DNA of 64,000 nucleotides from Streptomyces sp. NBC_00576 (GCF_036345175.1 NZ_CP107780.1:9424001-9488000); one strand, 5' to 3'; shown: positions 14,619 through 24,049, numbered from the stretch's first letter. Notes: generated from the letters alone by a model not told the origin. Made by a program: numbers and translations.

Positions 14619-15380
14619 ATGTCCACCACAGAGCAGCGGGTCGCCGTGGTCACCGGCGGTGCGCGCGGCATCGGCGCCGCGACCGCCGTACGACTGGCGG
14701 CGGAGGGCCGCGCCGTCGCGGTGATCGACCTCGACGAGGCCGCCTGCAAGGACACCGTGGAGAAGATCACCGCCGCCGGTGGCAAGGCGATCGCCGTCGG
14801 CTGCGACGTCTCCGACGAGGCTCAGGTCGCGGCCGCGGTCACGCGTATCGCCGAGGAGCTGGGCGGACCCACGATCCTCGTCAACAACGCGGGCGTCCTG
14901 CGCGACAACCTGCTCTTCAAGATGAGCGTGTCCGACTGGGACACGGTCATGAACGTGCACCTGCGCGGCGCCTTCCTGATGTCGAGGGCCTGTCAGAAGT
15001 ACATGGTGGACGCCAAGTTCGGCCGGATCGTCAACCTGTCCTCGTCCTCCGCCCAGGGCAATCGCGGCCAGGTCAACTACTCCGCGGCCAAGGCCGGTCT
15101 CCAGGGCTTCACCAAGACCCTCGCCCTCGAACTCGGCAAGTTCGGCGTCACCGCGAACGCTGTCGCCCCCGGCTTCATCGCCACCGACATGACCGCCGCC
15201 ACCGCCGAACGCGTCGGCATGGGCTTCGAGGACTTCAAGGCCGCAGCCGCGACCCAGATCCCCGTGCAGCGCGTAGGCAACCCGGACGACATCTCCAACG
15301 CGATCGCCTTCTTCACGGGCGAGGCCGCCGGATTCGTCTCCGGCCAGGTGCTGTACGTCGCCGGCGGACCGCTCGACTAG
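14619..15380 (+). CDS. fabG: SDR oxidoreductase, 3-oxoacyl-ACP reductase type (FabG-like)
   Basis: 253 residues. The Rossmann motif 'VTGGARGIGAA', 'NNAGV', the catalytic Ser of 'VNLSSSSAQG' and 'YSAAK' (Tyr-x3-Lys) are intact. 'VAPGFIATDM' and the C-terminal 'GFVSGQVLYVAGG' fit FabG. FabG reduces 3-oxoacyl-ACP with NADPH, but the operon context (a second SDR, palindromic operator) suggests a specialised acyl or CoA substrate rather than the essential housekeeping enzyme. It is the first gene of an operon with the SDR at 15398, 17 bases downstream. Confidence 0.9.
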   Translation: MSTTEQRVAVVTGGARGIGAATAVRLAAEGRAVAVIDLDEAACKDTVEKITAAGGKAIAVGCDVSDEAQVAAAVTRIAEELGGPTILVNNAGVLRDNLLFKMSVSDWDTVMNVHLRGAFLMSRACQKYMVDAKFGRIVNLSSSSAQGNRGQVNYSAAKAGLQGFTKTLALELGKFGVTANAVAPGFIATDMTAATAERVGMGFEDFKAAAATQIPVQRVGNPDDISNAIAFFTGEAAGFVSGQVLYVAGGPLD

Positions 15381-15397
15381 GACCGGGGAACAGGAAC

Positions 15398-16156
15398 ATG
15401 ACGACTGTGGAACTCTCGGGCAAGGTCGCCCTCATCACCGGCGCCAGCCGGGGAATCGGCTACGGCATCGCCGAGGCGCTGCTCGCGCGCGGTGACCGGG
15501 TGTGCATCACCGGACGAAACGAGGACGCGCTCAAGGAGGCCGTCGAAACACTCGGTGCCGACCGGGTCATCGGCGTGGCCGGCAAGGCCCACGACGAGGC
15601 CCACCAGGCCGTCGCCGTCGAACGCACCCTGGAGGCGTTCGGACGCGTCGACTTCCTCGTCAACAACGCCGGTACGAACCCGGTGTTCGGGCCGATCGCC
15701 GACCTCGACCTCAACGTGGCGCGCAAGGTCTTCGAGACCAACGTCGTCTCGGCGCTCGGCCTCGCCCAGAAGACCTGGCACGCCTGGCAGAAGGAGAACG
15801 GCGGCGCGATCGTCAACATCACGTCCGTTGCCGGCCTCTCGGCCTCGCCGTTCATCGGCGCGTACGGCATCAGTAAGGCCGCGATGGACAACCTGACGCT
15901 GCAACTGGCGTACGAGTACGCGCCCCGGGTGCGGGTCAACTCGATCGCGCCGGCCGTTGTGAAGACGAAGTTCGCGCAGGCGCTCTACGAGGGCCGGGAG
16001 GAGGAGGCGGCCGCCGCCTACCCGCTCGGCCGGCTCGGCGTACCCTCCGACATCGGCGGCGCCGCCGCGTTCCTGACCTCGTCCCAGGCCGACTGGATCA
16101 CCGGCCAGACGCTCGTGGTCGACGGCGGTATCTTCCTCAAGGCCGGACACGGCTGA
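15398..16156 (+). CDS. SDR family oxidoreductase
   Basis: 252 residues. Motifs: 'ITGASRGIGYGIAEALLARG', 'NNAGTNP', 'ITSVAG' and 'YGISKAA' (catalytic Tyr-x3-Lys), then 'NSIAPAVVKTKFAQALYEGR' and 'WITGQTLVVDGG'. It reads as a FabG-like NAD(P)H-dependent dehydrogenase. It follows fabG in the same operon, so the pair may act on successive or alternative acyl substrates. A weak purine stretch (GGGGAACAGGAAC) precedes the ATG. Confidence 0.9.
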   Translation: MTTVELSGKVALITGASRGIGYGIAEALLARGDRVCITGRNEDALKEAVETLGADRVIGVAGKAHDEAHQAVAVERTLEAFGRVDFLVNNAGTNPVFGPIADLDLNVARKVFETNVVSALGLAQKTWHAWQKENGGAIVNITSVAGLSASPFIGAYGISKAAMDNLTLQLAYEYAPRVRVNSIAPAVVKTKFAQALYEGREEEAAAAYPLGRLGVPSDIGGAAAFLTSSQADWITGQTLVVDGGIFLKAGHG

Positions 16157-16474
16157 CGTACCCGTACGGAGTGGGGCGGGCGTTCGTCGGGAGACGGGCG
16201 CCCGCGTCGGTTCGGCGGCGCCGATTTTTACGTCTGCTTTGCCATTTACCGGAAGATGAGTGGCGAAAGGTCTCTATGTCGGCCACTGCAAACTTATGCG
16301 CCGCAGCTGACAGAAAAAGCTCCGGTGTCGACGTCCGAGGTCACACGGCCCGATGACGGTGCTGTCCGATACGCGCTGATCAAGTGGCCTGCCAGGAAGC
16401 TGGACCACCCGGTGGGGCACTGCGGTATGGTCTGCCGACCGTTGGCTTGGTATGGCAGATCGAGGAGCGTGCAC
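16157..16474. other. Intergenic region before the solute-binding lipoprotein gene
   Basis: 318 bases with lower GC than the flanks. GTACCCGTAC just after the SDR stop could be part of a weak terminator. GGTATGG occurs twice in direct orientation (16424-16430 and 16449-16455) shortly before the GTG start and may be a regulatory element. Short open frames here lack coding character. I see no RNA gene. Confidence 0.4.
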
Positions 16475-18055
16475 GTGTTCAACCGGAACCGGGGCCTGCG
16501 GCAGCTGGCGACAGCCGCGTCCATATCCATGGTCGCCGGATGCGGAGTCTTCTCCTCCGACTCCTCCAATGAGGGGAAGTCGATCGTGGTGGGGACGACC
16601 AGTGAGCCCAGCACACTGGACCCGGCGGCCTCCTGGGACAACTCGTGGGAGCTGTTCCGCAACGTTCACCAGACCCTGCTCAACTTCGAGACCGGCGGGT
16701 CCGAGCCCAAGCCCGACGCCGCCAAGAGCTGCGCGTTCACCGACAGTTCGAGCACGGTGTACAGCTGTGAGCTGCGCGAGGGCCTTGAGTTCTCGGACGG
16801 ACACGAACTGGACGCGAAGGCCGTCAAGTACTCCATCGACCGGATCAAGACGATCAACGTCAACGGTGGCCCCGCCGGTCTGCTGACCAGCCTCGACCGG
16901 ATCGAGGTAAAGGGTGACCGCGGGATCGTCTTCCATCTGAACCAGGCCGACGCGACCTTCCCCTTTGTGCTCTCCACGCCCGCCATGTCGATCGTGGACC
17001 CCGAGGAGTACCCCGCGAAGTCCCTCCGCCAGGACGGCAAGGTCAACGGCTCGGGGCCGTACATCCTGGAGTCCTACAAAGAGGGAGACAAGGCCGTACT
17101 CGTCAGGAACGACCGCTACAAGGGCATCGCGAAGCTCAGGAACGACGCGGTCACCATCCGCTACTTCCAGAAGTCGTCCGAGGTGGCCGACGCTCTCCGC
17201 GACAAGTCGGTCGACATCATCTACCGCGGTCTCAGCGCAGACGACATCGTCGACATCCAGGACAACGAGAAGGAGGAGGGGCTCCAGCTCGTCGAGAACG
17301 CCACCACCGAGATCAGTTACCTGGTGTTCAACCCCAAGGACCCGTGGTCAAGCAGGCTCTCGGTCCGCAGGGCGATCGCCCAGATCGTCGACCGTCCGGC
17401 GCTCGCCCACAACATCTACAAGGACACCGTCGAGCCGCTGTACTCCATGATCCCCAAGGGTCTGGTCGGCCATACGACGGGCTTCTTCGACGACTTCGGG
17501 AATCCCAGTTCCTCCAAGGCCAGGCAGATCCTCCTGGAGGACGGCATCACCGAGCGGGTCCCGCTGACCCTCTGGTACACGAGCGACCGCTACGGCTCCC
17601 AGACCAAGCCGGCCTTCGAGGAACTGAAGCGACAGCTGGAGTCCTCCGGCCTGTTCACCGTCACGCTCCAGAGCCGCCCCTGGAAGACCTACGTGGACGG
17701 CTACCAGAAGGGCGAGTACCCGGTGTTCGGGCGCGGCTGGTTCCCCGACTTCCCCGACGCCGACAACTTCATCGCCCCCTTCGTGGGCGAGCAGAACGCG
17801 CTCGGTACGCCGTACACGTCGCCCGAGATCACCGGTGAACTGCTGCCCGCCTCACGCCGGGAGAGCGACCGCGGGGCCGTCGGCGAGGAGTTCGAGGAGG
17901 CCCAGCAGATCCTCCTGGACGACGCCCGGCTGCTGCCGCTGTGGCAGGGCAAGCAGCATGTGGCGGCGAAGGAGGACATCGGCGGTGCCGAGGTGTCCAT
18001 CGACCCGGCGACGATGATGGTGATGTGGGAGCTGTATTGGAAGACCAGCTGGTAG
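16475..18055 (+). CDS. ABC transporter solute-binding lipoprotein, family 5 (peptide/nickel type)
   Basis: 526 residues. Start GTG 16475 has GAGGAG seven bases upstream. The signal peptide ends in a lipobox (VAGC). The mature part has the SBP_bac_5 signature: 'GTTSEPSTLDPAASWDNSWE' at the start, 'LREGLEFSDGHELDAKAVKY' and, near 280, the 'PWSSRLSVRRAIAQIVDRPA' stretch. It would capture a peptide or similar solute outside the membrane. No permease or ATPase genes flank it, so it is an orphan binding protein that must use a system elsewhere, or acts as a receptor. No distinctive ligand residues are recognised. Confidence 0.92.
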   Translation: MFNRNRGLRQLATAASISMVAGCGVFSSDSSNEGKSIVVGTTSEPSTLDPAASWDNSWELFRNVHQTLLNFETGGSEPKPDAAKSCAFTDSSSTVYSCELREGLEFSDGHELDAKAVKYSIDRIKTINVNGGPAGLLTSLDRIEVKGDRGIVFHLNQADATFPFVLSTPAMSIVDPEEYPAKSLRQDGKVNGSGPYILESYKEGDKAVLVRNDRYKGIAKLRNDAVTIRYFQKSSEVADALRDKSVDIIYRGLSADDIVDIQDNEKEEGLQLVENATTEISYLVFNPKDPWSSRLSVRRAIAQIVDRPALAHNIYKDTVEPLYSMIPKGLVGHTTGFFDDFGNPSSSKARQILLEDGITERVPLTLWYTSDRYGSQTKPAFEELKRQLESSGLFTVTLQSRPWKTYVDGYQKGEYPVFGRGWFPDFPDADNFIAPFVGEQNALGTPYTSPEITGELLPASRRESDRGAVGEEFEEAQQILLDDARLLPLWQGKQHVAAKEDIGGAEVSIDPATMMVMWELYWKTSW

Positions 18056-18179
18056 CTGAGCTCATGGCCGGCGCACGGTGCACGGCGGGTGTCCGGAGTC
18101 GCTGTCAGTGACCCGTTGTCAGTGGGCGCCGGTAGGTTCTTCGGTGAGTGGAACACACCGCACATCGGAGGAAGTTCAC

Positions 18180-18863
18180 GTGACCGACATCGCCATGCTG
18201 CCCGAGTCCTGGCGCGGCGTCCTGGGTGACGAGCTGCAGCAGCCCTACTTCAAGGAGCTGACCGAGTTCGTCGAGGAGGAGCGGGCGAAGGGTCCTGTCT
18301 ATCCTCCGCGCGACGAGGTGTTCGCCGCGCTCGACGCGACGCCGTACGACAAGGTGAAGGTCCTGATCCTCGGTCAGGACCCCTACCACGGCGAGGGGCA
18401 GGGTCACGGCCTGTGCTTCTCGGTCCGGCCCGGGGTGAAGACCCCGCCCTCGCTCCGCAACATCTACAAGGAGATGAAGGAGGAGCTGGGCACGCCCGTC
18501 CCCGACAACGGCTATCTGATGCCGTGGGCCGAACAGGGCGTGCTGCTGCTCAACGCGGTGCTCACGGTCCGCTCCGGCGAGGCCAACTCGCACAAGGGGA
18601 AGGGCTGGGAGAGGTTCACTGACGCGGTGATCCGGTCCGTGGCCGACCGTCCCGACCCGGCGGTCTTCGTCCTGTGGGGCAACTACGCGCAGAAGAAGCT
18701 CCCGTTGATCGACGAGGAGCGGCATGTGGTGGTGAAGGGGGCACACCCGTCGCCTCTGTCGGCGAAGAAGTTCTTCGGCTCGCGCCCGTTCACCCAGATC
18801 AACGAGGCGGTGGCCGGTCAGGGGCACGACCCGATCGACTGGACGATTCCCGATCTGGGCTGA
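18180..18863 (+). CDS. ung: Uracil-DNA glycosylase, family 1
   Basis: 227 residues, the usual length. The catalytic motif 'ILGQDPYHGEGQGHGL' contains the water-activating Asp, and 'GAHPSPLSA' contains the second catalytic His. 'LLLNAVLTVR' completes the uracil pocket. It removes uracil from DNA in base excision repair, which matters in a high-GC genome prone to cytosine deamination. GTG 18180 is preceded by GGAGGAA. It stands alone, in the same direction as the solute-binding gene. Confidence 0.98.
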   Translation: MTDIAMLPESWRGVLGDELQQPYFKELTEFVEEERAKGPVYPPRDEVFAALDATPYDKVKVLILGQDPYHGEGQGHGLCFSVRPGVKTPPSLRNIYKEMKEELGTPVPDNGYLMPWAEQGVLLLNAVLTVRSGEANSHKGKGWERFTDAVIRSVADRPDPAVFVLWGNYAQKKLPLIDEERHVVVKGAHPSPLSAKKFFGSRPFTQINEAVAGQGHDPIDWTIPDLG

Positions 18864-19008
18864 GTTCTGACCTGGGCTGACCTGGGAGCGGTGAGCCGCA
18901 TCGTGGGGCCGGTCCGGTGCCGCACCGGCCCGCCTGTGCGGGATTGTCAGTGCCTGCGGTTAGCGTCGGGAGCGACAGCGGGCACAGGCGGACAGGGTGG
19001 AGGTCGCG

Positions 19009-19584
19009 GTGGCGGAGCGGCAGGAACAGGTGGCGCCGGAGGCCATGATGACCCGGATCGGACAGGCCGTCATGTTGCATCACGGCGGTGACCGCGAGGA
19101 GGCCCGGGGCCGCTTCCTGGGGCTGTGGGCGGAGATCGGCGAGGACGGCGACCCGTTGCACCGCTGCACTCTGGCGCACTACATGGCAGACACCCAGGAT
19201 GATCCTTCGGACGAACTGGCGTGGGATCTCCGGGCGTTGTCGGCGGCGGAGGAACTGTCGGACGAGCGCGTCGCGGCGGTCGTCCGCCACGAAGGGGCAA
19301 TCGCGGTGCGCGCCCTGTACCCCTCGCTGCACCTGAACCTCGCCGCCGACTACGTGAAGCTGGACCGCCCCGACGCCGCCCGGACCCACATCCGCCGCGC
19401 CCGCGGCGCGGCCGACGCCCTGGGCGACGACAGTTACGGCGACGGGATCAGGGCGGCCATCGGGCGGCTGGAACTGCGGCTGGGGGAGGGGGAATCCTCC
19501 GGCAGGTCGGATGGGGGGTCGGATGGGGGGTCGGACGGAGGATCGGGAGGGGAGTCCTGGGGGCCGCCGAGGCAACGGCCCTAG
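19009..19584 (+). CDS. TPR-like hypothetical protein
   Basis: 191 residues from GTG 19009, chosen because GGAGG lies about six bases upstream; GTG 18997 is the alternative. Helical, TPR-like segments are seen: 'IGQAVMLHHGGDREEARGRF', 'CTLAHYMADTQDDPSDELAW', 'LHLNLAADYVKLDRPDAART' and 'RRARGAADALGDD'. The C-terminus is a low-complexity Gly/Ser/Asp tail with three near-identical DGGS repeats encoded by a short tandem repeat near 19508-19540. Function unknown; a scaffold role is the usual guess. Confidence 0.75.
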   Translation: MAERQEQVAPEAMMTRIGQAVMLHHGGDREEARGRFLGLWAEIGEDGDPLHRCTLAHYMADTQDDPSDELAWDLRALSAAEELSDERVAAVVRHEGAIAVRALYPSLHLNLAADYVKLDRPDAARTHIRRARGAADALGDDSYGDGIRAAIGRLELRLGEGESSGRSDGGSDGGSDGGSGGESWGPPRQRP

Positions 19585-19651
19585 GCGGTCCTGACGGCTC
19601 CGGGGGCTCTCGAGGGTTTGACCGCGCGGTGTCAGGCCGCCTTGTGCGCAC

Positions 19652-20155
19652 TCAACGCCCGTACGCCTCCTTGCAGATGACCGCCTGGGGGCTGTCCTTG
19701 CCCCAGCCGCCGTACTTTCTGCCGAGGGCGCACACATCCGTGTTCTCGCGTACCGGGCGGGGCATGTCGGGGATTTCGACGCGGGGCTGGGTATGGCGGC
19801 GCTCCGGCTTCGGCGGGCGCTGTTTCGGCTTCGTCCGGCGCGGCGGCGGGGGTGCCGGAGCGGCAGCCGGTGGGGGCTCGGGTGCCGCTGCGGCCGGGCG
19901 GTGCCGCTCGGACGGGACCCGCGGTGCCCGCTGCGCCGGCGGGGGCCTGCGGTCCGGGCCGATGAGCTCCAGTGCCTCCCGGGCAGGCGCCTGCACGATC
20001 TGCGGTTCGGCCCGGCTGTCCGGGTGGGGCACCGCCGGCCGGGACGGCGCCGGGGGTGGGCCGGGCGCGGAAGGGTGCTGGATCGTGACGCAGCCGGAGA
20101 GGGCCGTGACAGCCACGGTGACCAGAAGCGTTGCGGTGGTCGTCGTTCGATGCAC
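19652..20155 (-). CDS. Proline-rich lipoprotein, hypothetical
   Basis: 167 residues from GTG 20155. The signal peptide 'MHRTTTTATLLVTVAVTALS' is followed directly by GC, a lipobox (LSGC), so it is probably lipid-anchored outside the cell. The middle is rich in Pro, Ala and Arg with no fold predicted. The C-terminal 30 residues, 'ENTDVCALGRKYGGWGKDSP' then 'QAVICKEAYGR', contain two Cys and look conserved and folded. An upstream in-frame start would place about 40 Arg-rich residues before the signal and is unlikely. Function unknown. Confidence 0.75.
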   Translation of the reverse strand: MHRTTTTATLLVTVAVTALSGCVTIQHPSAPGPPPAPSRPAVPHPDSRAEPQIVQAPAREALELIGPDRRPPPAQRAPRVPSERHRPAAAAPEPPPAAAPAPPPPRRTKPKQRPPKPERRHTQPRVEIPDMPRPVRENTDVCALGRKYGGWGKDSPQAVICKEAYGR

Positions 20156-20315
20156 CCGCGCAACTCTGCTGTGTCCGGCCGGATTTGGAACCGTGGACCA
20201 GCGGACGATGCCCCACACGGGTGATCTCCGTCCCCGTACGGAGGGTGCGAGACGGGCCCGGCTGACGGTTGTCACCGTCCCGAGGCGCGCCGGGCGCGCC
20301 CTCCGCCGGCTCGGT

Positions 20316-20834
20316 TCAGTCGCCGGTCGTTCCGTCGAGCCGTTCGCGGATCAGGTCGGCGTGGCCGTTGTGGCGGGCGTACTCCTCGATCATGTGCGTA
20401 TAGATCCAACGCAGGTTGAAAGGGTCGTCGGTGAACCGGCTCTTGCCGACGGAGAGTTCGTCCAGGCCGAAGCCCGCGGCGTTGCGCCGGGCGATCTCGA
20501 TCTCCGCCTGCCAGGTGCCGTACGCCTCCTGCCAGCTGTCCGCGGCGGTCAGATGGAACTCGCCGTCCCGGTCCTCCTCGGTGTAGTAGATCGGCCCCGG
20601 ATCGTCGCCCACCAGCACTTTGCGGAACCAGCCCCGCTCCACTTCCGCCATGTGCCGCACCAGACCCATGAGGGACAGCTCGGAAGGCTCCACCGAGGCG
20701 GTCCTGAGCTGGGCGTCGGTCAGACCCTCGCACTTCCATGCCAGGGTCTGCCGGTGGTAGTCCAGCCAGCCCTCCAGCATGGCGCGTTCGTCGGCGTTCT
20801 GGGCGGGTTCACTGCGGGTCGTCTCTGTCGTCAT
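20316..20834 (-). CDS. DinB family protein (metal-dependent helical bundle)
   Basis: 172 residues. 'ADERAMLEGWLDYHRQTLAW', 'SLMGLVRHMAEVERGWF' and 'LRWIYTHMIEEYARHNGHAD' match the DinB/DUF664 four-helix bundle, with His in helices 2 and 3 as likely metal ligands. Members include thiol-dependent enzymes (mycothiol or bacillithiol transferases), and actinobacteria use mycothiol, so a mycothiol S-transferase is possible. ATG 20834 is used. It is divergent from the oxidoreductase at 20964. Confidence 0.9.
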   Translation of the reverse strand: MTTETTRSEPAQNADERAMLEGWLDYHRQTLAWKCEGLTDAQLRTASVEPSELSLMGLVRHMAEVERGWFRKVLVGDDPGPIYYTEEDRDGEFHLTAADSWQEAYGTWQAEIEIARRNAAGFGLDELSVGKSRFTDDPFNLRWIYTHMIEEYARHNGHADLIRERLDGTTGD

Positions 20835-20963
20835 ACACGCATGGTCGCTCACCGCGACCGCCCCTCACCACGCGTTTTCCGGAAGCTCGGCCGGCCGACG
20901 AAGCCACCGGCGGCCGTATGCTTCCGGCATTGACCCCGGTAGGCAACCGCTGAAGGAGACCCC

Positions 20964-21875
20964 GTGAAGGTCGGCTGCATCGGACTAGGTGACATCGCGC
21001 AGAAGGCGTATCTGCCGGTGCTGGGCACGCTGCCCGGGGTCGAACTCCATCTGCACACGCGGTCACCCGCGACGCTCGCCCGGGTCGCCGACGGCCTGCG
21101 CCTGCCGGCCGGGCAGCGCCACGCCGACCTCGACGCTCTGATCGCCCAGGGCCTCGACGCGGCCTTCGTGCACGCGCCCACCGTCGTGCACCCGGAGATC
21201 GTGACCAGGCTGCTGGAGGCGGGCGTACCGACGTACGTCGACAAGCCGCTCGCGTACGAACTCGCCGAATCGGAGCGGCTGGTGAGGCTGGCGGAGGAGC
21301 GTGCCGTCTCGCTCGCCGTCGGGTTCAACCGGCGCTTCGCGCCCGGGTACACACAGTGCGCCGACCACCCGCGCGAGTTGATCCTGATGCAGAAGAACCG
21401 CATCGGGCTGCCCGAGGAGCCCCGCGCGATGATCCTCGACGACTTCATCCATGTCGTGGACACCCTGCGGTTTCTGGTGCCGGGCCCGGTCGACGACGTG
21501 ACCGTGCGCGCCCGCACGGAGGGCGGGCTGCTGCACCATGTGGTGCTCCAACTCGCCGGGGACGGCTTCACCGCGCTCGGGGTGATGAACAGGCTCAGCG
21601 GCTCGGCCGAGGAGATCCTCGAAGTGTCCGGGCAGGACACCAAGCGTCAGGTGATCAACCTCGCCGAGGTGATCGACCACAAGGGGCAGCCGACCGTACG
21701 GCGGCGTGGGGACTGGGTGCCCGTGGCCCGGCAGCGCGGCATCGAACAGGCCGTGCTCGTCTTCCTCGACGCCGTGCGCGCCGGCCGGGTGCTCAGCGCC
21801 CGGGACGCACTGGCGACTCATGAACTGTGCGAGCGGGTGGTACAGGCGGTGGGGGAGCGGATCGGCGGCGCCTGA
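20964..21875 (+). CDS. Gfo/Idh/MocA family oxidoreductase
   Basis: 303 residues. The NAD(P) fold opens with MKVGCIGLGDIAQKAYLPVL, and 'VDKPLAYELAESERLVRLAE' is the EKP-like motif (here DKP) with the catalytic Lys. 'GFNRRFAPGYTQ' and 'ILDDFIHVVDTLRFLVPGP' are in the C-terminal domain with the catalytic His. GTG 20964 has AAGGAG five bases upstream. The 3' end overlaps the convergent lnt gene by 83 bases. Substrate unknown; family members act on sugars and cyclitols. Confidence 0.92.
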   Translation: MKVGCIGLGDIAQKAYLPVLGTLPGVELHLHTRSPATLARVADGLRLPAGQRHADLDALIAQGLDAAFVHAPTVVHPEIVTRLLEAGVPTYVDKPLAYELAESERLVRLAEERAVSLAVGFNRRFAPGYTQCADHPRELILMQKNRIGLPEEPRAMILDDFIHVVDTLRFLVPGPVDDVTVRARTEGGLLHHVVLQLAGDGFTALGVMNRLSGSAEEILEVSGQDTKRQVINLAEVIDHKGQPTVRRRGDWVPVARQRGIEQAVLVFLDAVRAGRVLSARDALATHELCERVVQAVGERIGGA

Positions 21876-23367
21876 GCAGGCCCACGCCCTCGACGGCCCC
21901 CAGGACGACGAGGACGAGCACCGCCGCGTGCACCGGCCAGTCACCGAAGCGGACGTACGGCGTGACACCCCGGGCCAGCGGTACGTCGTACACCGCCGAG
22001 GTGCTCGCGTCGGTGCCGAGCCAGGAGCCGACGCGCTCGCCGCTCGGGCCGTAGACGGCGGACACGCCGGTCAGGGTGGCGTGCACCATGGGTCGGCCGG
22101 TCTCGGCGGCGCGCAGGGCCGCGATCGAGGCGTGCTGCTCGGGGGCCCAGCTGTGCTGGAACGACGAGGTCGAGGACTGGGCGACGAGCACCTCGGCGCC
22201 GTCCTGGGCGAGATGGCGGCTCATGTCCGGGAACGCGGACTCGAAGCAGACCATGGGCCCGATGCGCAGCCCGTGCCCGACGTCCATCACCACCTGCTCG
22301 GTGCCCCGTTTACGGTCCTCGCCCGCCGCCTTGCCGACGGAGGTGGCCCAGCCCAGCAGCGAACGTGCCGGAATGTACTCACCGAAGGGCACGAGCCGCA
22401 TCTTGTCGTACCGGTCACCGGTGGGGCCGTCCGGACCGACGAGCACCGAACTCTTGTAGATGCCGGGCCGGTCGGAGCGCCTGGCGTCCACGTTGACGAG
22501 GATGTCGGTCCCGGTCGTGCGTGAGAGTGAGGCGAGCCGTTTCGCCAGGTCGGGGCGGTCTGCGAGGTCGTAGCCGACGCTGCTCTCGCCCCAGACGATC
22601 AGATCGACGTCCTGGCCGGCCAGTCGGCGGGTGAGTGCCTCCTCAAGCGCGAACCGTTTCTCGGCACTGGCGGCCCCGTCGACGATGCCCGGCTGGACGA
22701 CGGCGATCCGCACCCGGCCGTCCGTCTCCGGACGCGGAGACCACACCCAGGCCGCGGAGGTGACGGCGGCGGTGGCGACGAGTCCGGCCACGGCCGGGAC
22801 CCTGGACTCGCGCACCGCGACCAGGACGGTGACCGCGACGTTCACGGCCACCACCAGGAAGCCGATCAGCCACACCCCGCCGACCGAGGCCAGCCGCAGC
22901 GCGGGCGCCACCTGCCACTGGCTGGATCCGATCATGCCCCATGGCCCGCCCAGCCCCTGCCACGAGCGGACCAGCTCGACCATGAGCCACCCCGAGGGCA
23001 GCACGACGAGCCCGGCGGCGATCCGCCCGCCCGAGGGCCGGCCCGCCAGGAACCGGCGTACGAGCAGGCCCCAGGGCGCCCAGAGCGCACCCAGCAGCGC
23101 CGCGATGACGACCGTGAACACATGCAGGCTCGGCAGCAGCCAGTGATGCACCGCCAGCATGAATCCGAGGCCGCCGAACCAACCGTCGTACGCCGCCCGT
23201 TTGCCGGTGGGCGCGGACCGGAGGAGCAGAATCCAGGGCACGAGCGCGACGTAGGCGAACCACCACAGTGCCGGCGCAGGGAAGGCGAACATCGGCAGAG
23301 CACCGGCCAGCGCGGCGGCGACGGAACGTCGCCACGGGGAGGCGATCCAGTGGCCGGTCAATGTCAT
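21793..23367 (-). CDS. lnt: Apolipoprotein N-acyltransferase
   Basis: 524 residues. Five to seven N-terminal membrane helices are followed by a periplasm-facing nitrilase domain (about 220-470). The catalytic triad is visible: Glu in 'LIVWGESSVGYD', Lys in 'YDKMRLVPFGEYIPA' and Cys in 'MVCFESAFPD'. Lnt adds the third acyl chain to lipoproteins at the membrane. ATG 23367 has GGAGG six bases upstream. The last 27 codons overlap the convergent oxidoreductase gene. Streptomyces generally has two Lnt paralogues; which one this is was not determined. Confidence 0.95.
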   Translation of the reverse strand: MTLTGHWIASPWRRSVAAALAGALPMFAFPAPALWWFAYVALVPWILLLRSAPTGKRAAYDGWFGGLGFMLAVHHWLLPSLHVFTVVIAALLGALWAPWGLLVRRFLAGRPSGGRIAAGLVVLPSGWLMVELVRSWQGLGGPWGMIGSSQWQVAPALRLASVGGVWLIGFLVVAVNVAVTVLVAVRESRVPAVAGLVATAAVTSAAWVWSPRPETDGRVRIAVVQPGIVDGAASAEKRFALEEALTRRLAGQDVDLIVWGESSVGYDLADRPDLAKRLASLSRTTGTDILVNVDARRSDRPGIYKSSVLVGPDGPTGDRYDKMRLVPFGEYIPARSLLGWATSVGKAAGEDRKRGTEQVVMDVGHGLRIGPMVCFESAFPDMSRHLAQDGAEVLVAQSSTSSFQHSWAPEQHASIAALRAAETGRPMVHATLTGVSAVYGPSGERVGSWLGTDASTSAVYDVPLARGVTPYVRFGDWPVHAAVLVLVVLGAVEGVGLLRRRRSAPPPPVPPARTVHESPVRPGR

Positions 23368-23548
23368 ACGGCGCCTCCTACCAGTCGGTTCGTTCCCCGG
23401 GAGCACCCGGTCAACCACCCACTCGCTTACCCCTTCGGGAGTCCAGTGTGCGCGGTGGAGACGATCTCGGACCAGAAGGACTCCGGCCAGGAGTGACGGA
23501 TTCCTCGTACGGCGTACGCGGATGGTCCGGGGGCAGGGGGGCAAGCGC

Positions 23549-24049
23549 TCAGTCGATCGGCCGGTGGCCGGTTCCTGGTACGGGCGCCGGCGTGCGACGC
23601 CACTTCTCCTGTACGACCACCTCGCGCAACCGCCAGCCGTCCCTCGTACGGATCAGTCCGAAGGCGTACCGGCCGCCGCACACGAAGTCGGGCGCGGTGG
23701 ACCCGGATTCGCCGTCATGGTCCGTGAGGCGCATGGGATTGACGTAGTCCGCCTGGACACTGGCCGTGTCGCCCGTGTCCTGCTCCAGGAGACCGAAGCC
23801 GACCCGGCGGTTGACGATCAGATGCTGCCGCATCGGAAACAGTTCCATGCTCTGTCTGAGCCACCCGACGACCTGCCGGGCGTCCCCCTCGATACCGCCG
23901 GCCGAACGGTAGTCGGCCCGCCCGTCCGGCGCGAACAGTTCCACGTACGCCTCCCAGTCGCCGTCGTCCACCGCCACCGCGTACGCGGTGACGAGTCCGT
24001 CGAGGGAGAGCCGGTCCATCACGGTCGCGAGCTCCACACGCTGCGTCAT
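23549..24049 (-). CDS. SnoaL/NTF2-like protein
   Basis: 166 residues. 'LDGLVTAYAVAVDDGDWEAY', 'VELFAPDGRADYRSAGGIEG' and 'RDGWRLREVVVQEKWRRTPA' form the cone-shaped NTF2-like fold of the SnoaL type, seen in polyketide cyclases, isomerases and hydratases. No polyketide cluster is near, so the substrate is unknown. Start ATG 24049 is used. The ribosome-binding site is weak. Confidence 0.82.
   Translation of the reverse strand: MTQRVELATVMDRLSLDGLVTAYAVAVDDGDWEAYVELFAPDGRADYRSAGGIEGDARQVVGWLRQSMELFPMRQHLIVNRRVGFGLLEQDTGDTASVQADYVNPMRLTDHDGESGSTAPDFVCGGRYAFGLIRTRDGWRLREVVVQEKWRRTPAPVPGTGHRPID

Noticed and set aside
19508..19540. Direct repeats considered as CRISPR or VNTR
   Set aside because: They are in-frame DGGS codons at the end of the TPR-like gene; no spacers or cas genes.
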